From DATJHM01 sp963777355 (GTDB taxonomy: Bacteria > Chloroflexota > Ktedonobacteria > Ktedonobacterales > Ktedonobacteraceae): 64,000 nt of DNA. Every line of letters starts with the position of its first letter. The first letter of the stretch is position 1. The stretch is from the NCBI GenBank assembly GCA_963777355.1, contig CAVZQK010000001.1:496001-560000 (forward strand). The letters are read 5' to 3'. The translations under genes and the position numbers were made by a program. Below the pieces are notes generated by a model that saw nothing but the letters and a program-made list of their open reading frames with translations, did not search any database and was not told the DNA's origin. Of the stretch, positions 1 through 8,618 are shown piece by piece.

Positions 1-904
1 CTTCAGTAACCGGGATACCAAAGCCTTCATAAAGTGAAGGATAGACAAAGATAGAAGAAGCACGGTACCATAAAGCCTGTTCAGTATCAGTGACGAACCC
101 AGGAAAAACAACCTCAGATTCGAGTCCGAGCTGCCGAACTTTGGCAAAAATCTCATCGTAGAGCCAGCCTTTGCCACCCGCCAGGACTAATTTTTCTTTT
201 CGCCCATACATCTGACGTAGCCGAGCGTAGGCGTCAAGCAGCGTTGTCACATTCTTCCGTGGCTCAAGCGTCCCCAGGAAAAAAATATAGCCATCAGAAT
301 AGCCATATTTCTGCCGGAAAGCTTGTAGTATATCATCTTCAATTACGTTCGAGAAGCGAGCATCGATACAAGTATAGACCGTTTGCAACTGCTCACTGGG
401 AATCCCGACCAGTTCCTGCGCGTCCTGTTTTGTACTTTCCGAGACCGCGATAATCAAGGAAGCTTGATGGAGACTATGAAGCGTAAAAGTTTGATGATAG
501 AGGCGTTTTGTGCGTGTCAGGACATGTGGGAAGCGTAAGAACGCCAGATCATGGAGCGTAACCACCGTAGCACATTGGCGTGGTGTCCATCTTGGTAGGA
601 CATTGACCGGAGAATGCAAGACATCTATCTTATGCTTACGAAGCAATGTTGGCAGCGTCAACTGTTCCCAACGAACACGCAGAGCGGGTCGAGATTCGGG
701 CCAGGGGGCAGAGACAAAATGAATCTGAGCATGGTGGAGAGCAAGTTGTTCTACCACCTCTGTTCCATTAACGAAAACCGTATATGAATGGTCCCCTGGC
801 TGATCAGCAAGTGCCGTGAGCAGATACCGAATATATCGACTAACACCACCATTGCGATAATTTTGACCGAAGGACAGCAACTGAGCATTGATACCAACAT
901 GCAT
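1..904 (-). CDS. GT4-family glycosyltransferase, C-terminus cut by window edge
   Basis: Read on the minus strand from ATG at 904 with a GAGGAG ribosome site about 9 bases upstream; the frame is open to base 1, so about 301 residues are visible and the 3' end lies outside. The N-terminus has the usual start of a GT-B Rossmann domain (MHVGINAQLL followed by a GGVSRY loop). Then come TLHDLAFLRFP, the acceptor-domain end IAVSESTKQD, the linker FFLGTLEPRKN and the donor-site motif SLYEGFGIPVTE, whose first Glu is the conserved E of the EX7E motif. These are typical of GT4 (mannosyltransferase-like) enzymes that transfer a sugar from a nucleotide donor in exopolysaccharide or glycolipid synthesis. 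The acceptor and sugar cannot be told. Cytoplasmic, probably membrane-associated; no partner glycan genes are visible. Confidence 0.85.
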   Translation of the reverse strand, partial: MHVGINAQLLSFGQNYRNGGVSRYIRYLLTALADQPGDHSYTVFVNGTEVVEQLALHHAQIHFVSAPWPESRPALRVRWEQLTLPTLLRKHKIDVLHSPVNVLPRWTPRQCATVVTLHDLAFLRFPHVLTRTKRLYHQTFTLHSLHQASLIIAVSESTKQDAQELVGIPSEQLQTVYTCIDARFSNVIEDDILQAFRQKYGYSDGYIFFLGTLEPRKNVTTLLDAYARLRQMYGRKEKLVLAGGKGWLYDEIFAKVRQLGLESEVVFPGFVTDTEQALWYRASSIFVYPSLYEGFGIPVTE

Positions 905-1246
905 ATTGACCGCAATCTCCTCACTGCTCTATCTAACGACTTTGAATTTCAAGCGGTAACAAGGCTACCCTCTATTCCGCCGGCCTCTTCGAGCTAACAA
1001 CTTCTCATCTGCCAGGCCCCTCTTGATGGTTTGGAGTACGCATTTCAGCGTAGCTCTGGCTCTCTATTTTATGGGATAGCAGGGGAATATATTCTACATA
1101 TCCTCTTCAGTATACTCTTTAGCGGGACAATGGCATAGTAAATGGCCCTATTTGCCTGTTCCTCTTTTCTTTTTCAGCGGACTATTTCCCTCTTTCTCTT
1201 CGAGAGTGTAAACGTTTGTCATCATAGTTTCAGCGCATCCACGTGA
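905..1246. other. Intergenic stretch upstream of the glycosyltransferase
   Basis: 342 bases between the start of the GT4 gene and the end of the peptidase gene. I see no ORF with a ribosome site, no RNA fold with a T tract and no well-spaced minus-strand promoter. It presumably holds the GT4 promoter. Confidence 0.4.
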
Positions 1247-2572
1247 TTATGGGAGAATTTGGGGATCAGGAGAGAGATCGCTCAGATTCTCCAGCAAAAG
1301 TGCCAGATACTTCATACTTTTGCTATAGGCCTCTGCATCGATCTGTGCGCCCTCTCCAAGAACAGAAGCATTTTCCGTTGCCAGTACCAGCAGAGGAGGA
1401 GATTGAGTCGTGAGTGCGAAAGGAAAGTTTTCTGCTGAGAGAGGGAGCAGGCTAGCTGTTGTGCCATAGGCGTTAGAGATCGCTTGTTGCAGGCACGTTA
1501 CAAAGGGATGAGTCGAAGGTATACCGGTGGAATACGTGGCAGAGAGTAGTTGAAGTGAAAGATCGGCAAAGCCCGACTCCTGAAAATGTCGCTGAAGCTT
1601 AGGAAAAATGTCGTCCGGAGTCTGATTAGGGACGAGATAAAAGTCGACTTGAGCATGGGCCTCAGTAGGAAGAGAAGCCAGAGAGAAATGTGCGTTATTT
1701 GAAGAAGAAGAGGAAGAAGAAGATGGTGATGATGATTGGGTATCGAAAGAGAGAAGCGAGCATGTTGGTGTGAGTAAATGTGCATAATGCAGAGGAAACT
1801 TACGCAAATGGAACAGAAATGCAGGCTGTTGAGTATGCAGCGTCAGCGTATCTGGTAACGTAGAAAGTTGTTCAATCGCCTGATTATCGGCAGAAACAAG
1901 GGTATCATAGAAACCATCAATAAGAATATCTTCCCGTGCATCTTTCAGGCCATTGAGGGCCCAGAGTAAACGCCAGGCCGCATTTGGCAAAACAGCGCCG
2001 TAGCTAGAGGCAATAGGAAATGAAGCGGTAGTGAGTGTAAGAGAGACGCTGAGATAGCCTTTGACGCCAAGAGCCAGGGAGGGAATCTGTTCCCCTCTGG
2101 GGAGAAGCGTATGCCAGAGGATATAATCCGCCTGTAATTGTTGGGAGAGGAGTTGGATACCTGGAGAGGATGAGAACGTTTTTTTGTTGCCACTTGCATC
2201 GAGAAGCCATTTAACACTTATAGGAAGAGTGCCATAGTGTTGGCGATAGAGATCGAACGTTGCAAGTGATGCAAGAAAGGGGAGCAAATTTGTCGCTTTG
2301 TCAGCGTCTTCATCGTAATGATAATAGAGGAGAAGTGTTTTAGCAGAAGCGCCTGTTTTTTCTGCAAATAGGATTGGCAGGGTTGTATCAGGTTGCGTAG
2401 GATGCAAGCCCCGTTTTTGCAATTGTTGGGAGAGTAAGGAGAGGGATGTCTCCGTTCCTGTTGCCAGGAGAGCCTGTGCTTCCGTGAGGGAAGATGGGAG
2501 GCGAGACTCAATAAAAGAAAAAAGTAGTTGTTGTTTTGTAGATGAAAACATTATCGAATAGACCTTTTTCAT
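1247..2572 (-). CDS. M20-family peptidase-like protein (degenerate)
   Basis: 441 residues. The overall plan matches M20/ArgE-DapE type metallopeptidases: an N-terminal helical part (SFIESRLPSSLTEAQALL), the strand and metal-ligand region LLLYYHYDEDADKATNLLPF where H-x-D is kept, a middle dimerisation-like domain, and a C-terminal strand/helix part (SAENFPFALTTQSPPLLVL then GEGAQIDAEAYSKSMKYLALLLENL). Several usual metal ligands (the GHxDVVP context, the EE pair, a clear final His) are weak or absent, so activity is uncertain. A serine run near residue 285 is encoded by a GAA/GAT-rich repeat and is low complexity. It is divergent from the PP2C gene. A shorter start at Met8 (MFSSTKQQ) is possible. 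Confidence 0.6.
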   Translation of the reverse strand: MKKVYSIMFSSTKQQLLFSFIESRLPSSLTEAQALLATGTETSLSLLSQQLQKRGLHPTQPDTTLPILFAEKTGASAKTLLLYYHYDEDADKATNLLPFLASLATFDLYRQHYGTLPISVKWLLDASGNKKTFSSSPGIQLLSQQLQADYILWHTLLPRGEQIPSLALGVKGYLSVSLTLTTASFPIASSYGAVLPNAAWRLLWALNGLKDAREDILIDGFYDTLVSADNQAIEQLSTLPDTLTLHTQQPAFLFHLRKFPLHYAHLLTPTCSLLSFDTQSSSPSSSSSSSSNNAHFSLASLPTEAHAQVDFYLVPNQTPDDIFPKLQRHFQESGFADLSLQLLSATYSTGIPSTHPFVTCLQQAISNAYGTTASLLPLSAENFPFALTTQSPPLLVLATENASVLGEGAQIDAEAYSKSMKYLALLLENLSDLSPDPQILP

Positions 2573-2692
2573 TGACTATTTTAGTACTGCTAGCCAAATA
2601 TCTTGCATGCTGAGATACGAAAGAGTATACTCAGGTGCAGTAATCTGTATAGGTAGTTTGTCGAGGAAAAGAATGCCGGGTGAGAAAACACA

Positions 2693-2721
2693 TTGCGTTT
2701 TTCTTTCTCCCGGTGTATTAT
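2693..2721 (+). promoter_or_regulatory. Sigma70-type promoter for the PP2C gene
   Basis: TTGCGT at 2693-2698, 17-base spacer, TATTAT at 2716-2721, about 80 bases before the PP2C start. Confidence 0.55.
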
Positions 2722-2801
2722 AGCCTAAAGTTCCAACAGCCTGCCTATCGAGCGCCTGAGCGCACAGATCGAGAGCTACTGAATTACGGGAGAGAAGCGC
2801 G

Positions 2802-5207
2802 TTGTCCAAACAACTCCGGCTCGATGTTGCACAGTTAACAGATGTTGGCCGCAAACGTCCCCATAATGAAGATAATATGGCCCACGTCATACCGCTAGAT
2901 CAGCAGGTAATGGCGAAGAAAGGTGCACTCTTCATTGTAGCCGATGGCATGGGAGGACATGCAGCCGGTGAAGTAGCAAGCGAGATAGCTGTCGATACGG
3001 TCAGCAAAGTGTACTATCGGGATGACAATGAAGATGTTGCCGTCTCACTAGTGCAAGCGATTAAGCGTGCAAATGCCCTGATTCATCAGCGTGCGGCTGA
3101 GAACATGACGCGCAGTGGCATGGGAACGACCTGTGTGGCGTCCGTATTGCGAGGCAATATAGCCTATGTCGCTAATGTAGGTGATAGCCGGGCATACATG
3201 GTCCATCACAGTGAGGCCAGGCAAGTTTCACAAGATCATTCCTGGGTAGAAGAGCAGGTGCGCGCGGGTTTATTGACCAGAGAGCAGGCCCGATCCCATG
3301 CGCAACGCAATGTAATTACGCGCAGCCTGGGGACCCAGTCTGATGTTGAAATTGATATGTTTATTGAGCAGCTAGAAGAGGGCGATACGCTTGTCTTATG
3401 CTCCGATGGGCTCTCTGGTCTGGTGAGTGATGAGGACCTGTGTGCGATTGTTGATCAATATCAGCCGCAGGAAAGCGTCTATCGTCTGGTGGAGCGTGCG
3501 AACGAGAATGGCGGTCCTGATAATATCACAGCCATCGTCATTCGTGTGCAAGAGGTAGGGAGTGAGCCTGCCGGTGTACGCCATCCAGTACCGGTTGGCG
3601 GGCGCGAAGTATCGAAGGAAGATACCGCTATTTTGAGCCAACTCCCCTCAGGTGTCCATGTACTTTCGCCAAAAATGGAGGGAAAGCGCGCAACAAGCGC
3701 TCCATTACGTGTGAACAGTGGGGCGCTTCCCTCTTCAAATGGAGCGACCTATAGAAGTACAACCCAGGCACGCTCGAATCGAAGTCGTCTCCTTTATCCT
3801 GGCCTTGTTGTACTCCTCCTCCTGGTAATTGCCCTTGCTGCCGGTGGTTTTTATCTTTTAAATAAAAACAGTAGTGCTGATCAGACGTTAGACGCGGTGA
3901 ATCAGGATATTACCAGGGCGAATGCAAGTTTACTCAAGAACGATCCTATTACCGCCCTTGCCGATCTTTCGCAAGCCCAACGGACCTTCCCCCACGTGAC
4001 TCTCAGTAGTGCCCAGGCTCAACGCCTTGAGGGTCTACGTAAGAGTCTGGCTTCATCGCTCACCCATGTCTATGCCGTCTATAATCAACAAAATGGTATT
4101 ACGACGCTTGCCTGTACGAACTCTAAAAATACGTTGACCACAGAGTCTGCATTTTCGGTGACCTTGAAAGGTCTGGCTGTCGTTAAAAACGGCACCAAAG
4201 ACTTTTTCTATGTGTTGGGAGATGACCACAGTCTTTACCTGTTTGATGCTCAGCAGCAGCATCTGACAAAGCTCACGTTGAGGACAGATAACTACGTTGA
4301 GATGATTGCAGGTGACAACACACGACTGATTGTATTAACCTCGCAGACTGATACACAGAGTCCCCCACGCTCCTATAAGTTATACGCGTACCAGCCCGAT
4401 CCTCTGGGTAATTTGCCGTCGGGAGGCGAGGCGGATATCACGAAGAGTCTCACTGCTCAGGGGAACAATACGCCAGAAGCCCTGGCGGCCTGGGGTGGCG
4501 ATGTCTTTGTGGGGCTGGCCTCGAAAGCGACTCCTTCTAATATTACGCTTCTCGACTATACCCTGAATAATACGAATCAGTTTCCCAGCGTGCCGGTACA
4601 GAGTAGTTCAACTTCTGCAAATAGCATCGTGAGTATGGTAGCGTTTCCGAATAAGCAGCTTTTCCTCATTGATAGTGCAGGAGTGAAGAGCATTCAATTT
4701 GTCAAAGATACAACGCAAGCAACTCCAGTGATTTTGCAGGGGAAGGTACCTGCTCCCCTGAATATTGATGCTCTTTCGTATAATGCCGCGACACCGGTTC
4801 CGACTCCACCAACGAATACCTCAACTTTCCTCCAACTCTCAGGTGCGACAGCAATGGCGGCTGGTACCTTGAGTGACGATGCGAATCCCCACCTCTTTAT
4901 TCTAGATAGCAGCAATAGCCGCATTCTAGAGCTCAAAATCGTCCCTTCTGCTGCTTTGCCGGCTGCAACGACGCCTACGGCCACGGCGAGTGCTGGCGGT
5001 GGCGGCGCGATGGCGAGTGGAATTTCGATGCAACTGATAAACCAGTTTGCCTCTGTGAGCGTGCTTGGTAATGCGAAGAGCGTGGTGGTTGATCCGACGA
5101 GTACGCAAAATATGATCTATGCCTTGACGCAGGACGCTCAACATCTCGCAAATCATGGTTTTGTCTCAGTCGGTGTACGCCAGAACAATAACACCTGCGC
5201 CCACTAA
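2802..5207 (+). CDS. Membrane-anchored PP2C-type Ser/Thr phosphatase with large C-terminal outer domain
   Basis: 801 residues. Residues about 8-250 form a PP2C phosphatase: LTDVGRKRPHNEDN (start motif), VADGMGGHAAGEVAS (metal-binding Asp and Gly pair), GMGTTCVA, NVGDSRAY, LVLCSDGLSGLV and ENGGPDNITAIV, so the manganese-binding acids are all present. A Ser/Arg-rich linker follows, then one membrane helix (about 331-353). Roughly 450 further residues are strand-rich and Ser/Thr/Asn-rich, resembling a beta-propeller-like domain on the outside. It starts with TTG at 2802 after GGGAGAGAAG; the PP2C signature begins only about 10 residues in, which supports this start over the later ATG. It probably reverses Hanks-type kinase signalling, but no kinase gene is in the window. 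The outer part could sense an envelope signal; that is inference. Confidence 0.85.
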   Translation: MSKQLRLDVAQLTDVGRKRPHNEDNMAHVIPLDQQVMAKKGALFIVADGMGGHAAGEVASEIAVDTVSKVYYRDDNEDVAVSLVQAIKRANALIHQRAAENMTRSGMGTTCVASVLRGNIAYVANVGDSRAYMVHHSEARQVSQDHSWVEEQVRAGLLTREQARSHAQRNVITRSLGTQSDVEIDMFIEQLEEGDTLVLCSDGLSGLVSDEDLCAIVDQYQPQESVYRLVERANENGGPDNITAIVIRVQEVGSEPAGVRHPVPVGGREVSKEDTAILSQLPSGVHVLSPKMEGKRATSAPLRVNSGALPSSNGATYRSTTQARSNRSRLLYPGLVVLLLLVIALAAGGFYLLNKNSSADQTLDAVNQDITRANASLLKNDPITALADLSQAQRTFPHVTLSSAQAQRLEGLRKSLASSLTHVYAVYNQQNGITTLACTNSKNTLTTESAFSVTLKGLAVVKNGTKDFFYVLGDDHSLYLFDAQQQHLTKLTLRTDNYVEMIAGDNTRLIVLTSQTDTQSPPRSYKLYAYQPDPLGNLPSGGEADITKSLTAQGNNTPEALAAWGGDVFVGLASKATPSNITLLDYTLNNTNQFPSVPVQSSSTSANSIVSMVAFPNKQLFLIDSAGVKSIQFVKDTTQATPVILQGKVPAPLNIDALSYNAATPVPTPPTNTSTFLQLSGATAMAAGTLSDDANPHLFILDSSNSRILELKIVPSAALPAATTPTATASAGGGGAMASGISMQLINQFASVSVLGNAKSVVVDPTSTQNMIYALTQDAQHLANHGFVSVGVRQNNNTCAH

Positions 5208-5305
5208 AGGATTGACGTCTCATGTCACAATAGAGGGAGCATTCCCGTAACTGGTCATGGCATTTTTGACACTTTTTCAGCATAGAGAGCAACAAGGAGT
5301 TCATA

Positions 5306-7103
5306 GTGGATTTTGAGGTACATTATCGCACGCATACCTGTGGTGCGTTGAATACAGAGAATGTTGGTCAGCAGGTAAAGATTGCCGGTTGGGTGAATCG
5401 TCGCAGAGATCATGGCGGGCTTATTTTTCTTGATATCAGAGACCGCTATGGGATTACCCAGGTAATCTGTGACCCAGAGCGTTCTCCCGAAGCTCATAGA
5501 ATCGCTTCCGAACTGCGTTCAGAATACGTAGTGCAGGTACAGGGTATCGTCTCAAAACGTTTACCGGGGACTGAGAATACTCAATTAAGCACAGGCGCTA
5601 TCGAAATCATTGCTGAGCAGATTGTAGTATTGAATACCTCACGTACCACGCCATTTCCGATTAGTAGTGAATCTATTCAGGTGGATGAATCGCTGCGTCT
5701 CAAGTATCGTTATCTTGATCTGAGGCGACCCAGTTTGCGCGACGCAATCATATTGCGGCATCGCGCCGTAAAAATCATACGAGATTATCTGGATGAGCGA
5801 GGATTTTTGGAGATTGAGACTCCTATTCTTATGAAGAGCACTCCAGAGGGGGCGCGAGACTATCTGGTGCCTAGTCGGCTCTATCCTGGCGAGTTTCTAT
5901 GCCCTACCGCAATCTCCACAGCAGTTGAAGCAGCTTCTCATGGTCGGTGGCATGGATCGCTATTTCCAGGTTGCTCGCTGTTTCCGGGATGAAGATCAGC
6001 GGGCGGATCGGCAACCGGAGTTTACGCAGCTTGATCTGGAGATGTCTTTCGTTGTGGAAGACGATGTGATGTCGTTGATCGAAGATATGTTGATTTATTT
6101 GATAGAGCGTACCACAAAAAAGCGTATCAAGCAGCAGCCTTTTCCGCGTTTAAGCTATAAACATGTGATGGAGCGTTACGGAACAGATCATCCCGATCTA
6201 CGTTTTACTTTACCGCTTGTAGAGATCTCCGATCTAGCTGCGGCTGGAAACTTCGGCGTCTTCAAATCGGCCCTGGCTGGAAAAGAGGGGATGGTAAAAG
6301 GTATTCGCGTACCAGGGGCGGCAGGCTATACCCGGAAAGAGGTCGATGAGTTGACCGAGTTTGCACGGCAACTAGGGGCAAAAGGCTTAGTCTCGCTTGC
6401 AATTCAAGCAACGGGAGAAATCAAATCTCCTCTCACAAAGTTCATGGCGGTAGAAGAGGTGCAGGCAATTGTTGAGCGCCTGGAAGGAAAGACCGGCGAT
6501 CTCTTGCTCTTTGTGGCAGATAGCGCGAAGGTGTGTAACGATGTCCTCTTTCGGCTGCGCGTCAGATTGGGTGAGCGCTTGAAACTCATCGATCGCGAAG
6601 AGATGGCCCTCTGCTGGGTGGTAGATTTTCCCCTCTTCCACTACGATGAAGAGAATCAGCGTTATGACGCTGAACATAATCCCTTCTCTGGAATGGACGA
6701 GAAGCATATTGAACGGCTGGAGAGCGATCCTCTCAATATCCGTGCAAAGCAATACGACATTATCTGCAATGGATACGAAATTGGTGGCGGAAGTGTGCGT
6801 ATCAATGTGGCAGCACTTCAACAGAAGGTATTTTCTCTCATGAAGATGAATGAGGAGCAGATTAAAGAGCAATTTGGACATATGCTAGAAGCCTTCGAGT
6901 ATGGAGCTCCTCCACACGGCGGTATTGCGCTAGGAATAGATCGTCTGGTGATGTTACTTGGAGATGAGGAGAACATTCGCGAAGTCATTGCCTTTCCCAA
7001 GACCCAAAGCGCGATGGATCTCCTTATGGGGGCACCTGCTCCAGTAGATGAGAATCAACTGAGAGATTTACACCTGCTTGTGCGCCCAGAAGAAAAACGC
7101 TGA
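5306..7103 (+). CDS. aspS: Aspartyl-tRNA synthetase, one-base frameshift
   Basis: Charges tRNA-Asp; class II synthetase, cytoplasmic. GTG start at 5306 with AAGGAG eight bases upstream. The N-terminal OB fold reads GWVNRRRDHGGLIFLDIRDR. Class II motif 1 is near FLEIETPILMKSTPEGARD, motif 2 is RCFRDEDQRADRQPEFTQLD, and motif 3 is GIALGIDRLVMLL. A bacterial GAD insert lies between motifs 2 and 3. The frame breaks at about 5897: GAGTTT-C-TATGCC has one base too many. Removing C5897 restores the highly conserved EFYALPQSPQQLKQLLM and a protein of 598 residues, the usual bacterial length. As aspS is essential, the extra base is more likely a sequence error than a true mutation. gatB elsewhere in the window means the enzyme could be the non-discriminating form that also charges tRNA-Asn. 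Confidence 0.93.
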
Positions 7104-7130
7104 GAACCAGAGTAGGGAACAAGTATAAAT

Positions 7131-7169
7131 AGAAGAGGGAGATGCAATAGTGTTGCATCTCCCTCTTCT
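7131..7169 (+). terminator. Hairpin after aspS
   Basis: Perfect 17-bp stem (7131-7147 with 7153-7169) and a 5-base loop. No real T tract follows, so it may act as a bidirectional or RNA-stabilising hairpin. Confidence 0.6.
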
Positions 7170-7397
7170 TATAATGATAAAAGTTATCAGAGGAACTTCA
7201 GGAATGTAATACTGCTAAAATACTAGGAAACAGCGGTGAAGACCTTTAAAACCTTATGCTCACAAACAAAATATCCCATGAATAGACGCTCCTTTGTTGA
7301 TTTATCGCCGCTATAATAGTATTATACATTTAAGATTCTCTATCGTCTTTCTATGCTGCATGCTTGCATTCTTAAGTAAGGCGATTTGGATTGAGTT

Positions 7398-7412
7398 CTA
7401 TAATTATTATAG
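7398..7412. promoter_or_regulatory. AT-rich palindrome upstream of arsR-like gene
   Basis: Two 7-base arms (CTATAAT and ATTATAG) around one base, about 65 bases before the ArsR-family gene. ArsR repressors commonly bind AT-rich dyads in their own promoter, so this is a candidate operator. The remaining bases between aspS and the gene hold a TATAAT-like box at 7312-7317 without a well-placed -35, and no other gene. Confidence 0.35.
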
Positions 7413-7478
7413 GTGTAGATTAAGCCCAGACCCCATCGTAGGTTTAACATCCGGTTGGGAGGATGGAAGGAGAAGATA

Positions 7479-7901
7479 ATGACATCGATGAATCAGGGAA
7501 ACACAAATAGAACTATGGCTACGCCAGCGAATGTGACACCACCAATGAACGCGCTTGCTACGCGGCATACTCCTTTAAGCAGCACTTCAGTAGGCATTGC
7601 GCCAAAGTTTGTGCCCACTTTGAGTGAGGATGATGCTGTAATCCAGGCTCGTTTGCTAAAAGCTTTAGCCGATCCTACACGTTTACGCATACTAAGCCTG
7701 TTAAGTCGTCATGAGGGGGAAGTATGTGTATTTGAAATTGTTGAAAGTTTTACTTTAGAGCAGCCAACAATCTCTCATCATCTGCGCATCTTGCGTGATG
7801 CAGGTCTAGTAGATTGCCGCAAAAAGGGCCTGTGGGCGTATTATTATGTTCGTCGTGATGCTCTAGGGAGAGCACGCGATGTAATTGATGGTCTTGCATA
7901 G
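7479..7901 (+). CDS. ArsR-family winged-helix transcriptional regulator
   Basis: 140 residues from ATG at 7479, preceded by GGAAGGAGAAGATA; an upstream in-frame TTG at 7455 is less likely. After a Thr/Asn/Pro-rich N-terminal tail of about 55 residues comes the ArsR winged helix: LLKALADPTRLRILSLLSRHEG, then VFEIVESFTLEQPTISHHLRILRDAGLVDCRKKGLWAYYYV. The recognition helix QPTISHHLRILRDAGLV is classic. The usual metal site ELCVCDL is here EVCVFEI, leaving one Cys, so the standard arsenic/cadmium site is incomplete; another signal or none is likely. No arsenic-resistance genes are adjacent, so the target is probably itself or a distant gene. Confidence 0.85.
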   Translation: MTSMNQGNTNRTMATPANVTPPMNALATRHTPLSSTSVGIAPKFVPTLSEDDAVIQARLLKALADPTRLRILSLLSRHEGEVCVFEIVESFTLEQPTISHHLRILRDAGLVDCRKKGLWAYYYVRRDALGRARDVIDGLA

Positions 7902-8110
7902 GAACAATTGTTTGCTTGAAATATGCTATCTCACCTATGCTGTTTCGGTTGTGCCTCTCCATTACGAAGAGGCGCAAACGCATTCACTGTCCCTTTGCTT
8001 GCTAGAGTCTCTTCAAGAATGTGGAAATGATTGGTAAGCCCGATAGCAATGTTTAAAGGGGCGGAACAGAGAAGAAAAAATTTCGCACGCAAAAATAAGG
8101 GAGAAAAGCC

Positions 8111-8139
8111 TTGACAAGTCAGCCAAAATCCTGTATCTT
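8111..8139 (+). promoter_or_regulatory. Strong promoter of tRNA-Arg
   Basis: Consensus TTGACA at 8111-8116, 17-base spacer, TATCTT at 8134-8139, ending 18 bases before the mature tRNA 5' end. Confidence 0.8.
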
Positions 8140-8157
8140 ATAGCACGTGAACACAAT

Positions 8158-8230
8158 GTACCCGTAGCTCAGTGGATAGAGCGACAGATTGCGGATCTGT
8201 AGGCCGGAGGTTCGACCCCTCTCGGGTACG
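8158..8230 (+). tRNA. tRNA-Arg (anticodon GCG)
   Basis: A 73-nt cloverleaf can be folded by hand. The acceptor arms GTACCCG and CGGGTAC pair fully. The D arm is GCTC...GAGC, the anticodon arm ACAGA-TTGCGGA-TCTGT has anticodon GCG at positions 34-36, and the T arm is GGAGG-TTCGACC-CCTCT. The discriminator base is G and a full CCA is not encoded (CCG follows). GCG reads CGC and CGU. Many bacteria instead use an ACG (inosine) arginine tRNA for these codons. Confidence 0.93.
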
Positions 8231-8236
8231 CCGAAC

Positions 8237-8267
8237 AAAAAGCTAGCAATAAGGGCTGGCTTTTTTT
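8237..8267 (+). terminator. Intrinsic terminator of tRNA-Arg
   Basis: An 11-bp stem (8237-8247 with 8255-8265, one G-T pair), 7-base loop, and a run of T from 8261. It lies directly behind the tRNA. Confidence 0.85.
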
Positions 8268-8348
8268 ATTCCTCCTTTTTTATTTTACACATTCTCCATC
8301 TTTGCTTCTCTGCTTTAAAGAGCCTATTTTCTTAGGAAGCGGTATGTA

Positions 8349-8375
8349 TTGCATTTCGGGTAAAGTCAGGTATAA
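8349..8375 (+). promoter_or_regulatory. Promoter of the clpC leader
   Basis: TTGCAT at 8349-8354, 16-base spacer, TATAAT at 8370-8375. Transcription should start near 8382, about 235 bases before the clpC start codon. Confidence 0.65.
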
Positions 8376-8440
8376 TGCGATAAGTTGCGCTGTATCTTGC
8401 ACTCCACTCCACACACTCTAATGTTGCAGCCAGCTTTCAG

Positions 8441-8475
8441 TTCTGCCTTCTTCTCGAAGAGGGCAGAATTTTTTT
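8441..8475 (+). terminator. Terminator-like hairpin inside the clpC leader
   Basis: Arms 8441-8452 and 8457-8468 pair almost completely (one G-T), and seven T residues follow at 8469-8475. It sits about 60 bases after the predicted start site and 144 bases before clpC, so full transcripts must read through it. It could be an attenuator or the end of a short RNA. No other gene is seen between the tRNA terminator and clpC. Confidence 0.65.
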
Positions 8476-8618
8476 ATTCATGCTACAGACCTCTGGTCAA
8501 GAGGACTTTCCTCTCTAAATTGTTTATCAGCAGTCCTTTTCTCTATGAAAGGCTGTTCTCGCTCTCGCATATTTCCTCTTGTTAGTAGTAACATACAGGC
8601 GGAGAGGAGTAGAAGTAT

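Noticed and set aside
6387..6881. 164-residue antisense frame in aspS
   Set aside because: It lies entirely within conserved aspS motifs on the other strand.
7294..7454. Short open frame in front of the ArsR-family gene
   Set aside because: It has no ribosome site and unusual composition, and it overlaps the probable promoter region.
8385..8585. 66-residue open frame before clpC
   Set aside because: It runs through the leader terminator hairpin, lacks a ribosome site and has Phe/Ser-rich random composition.
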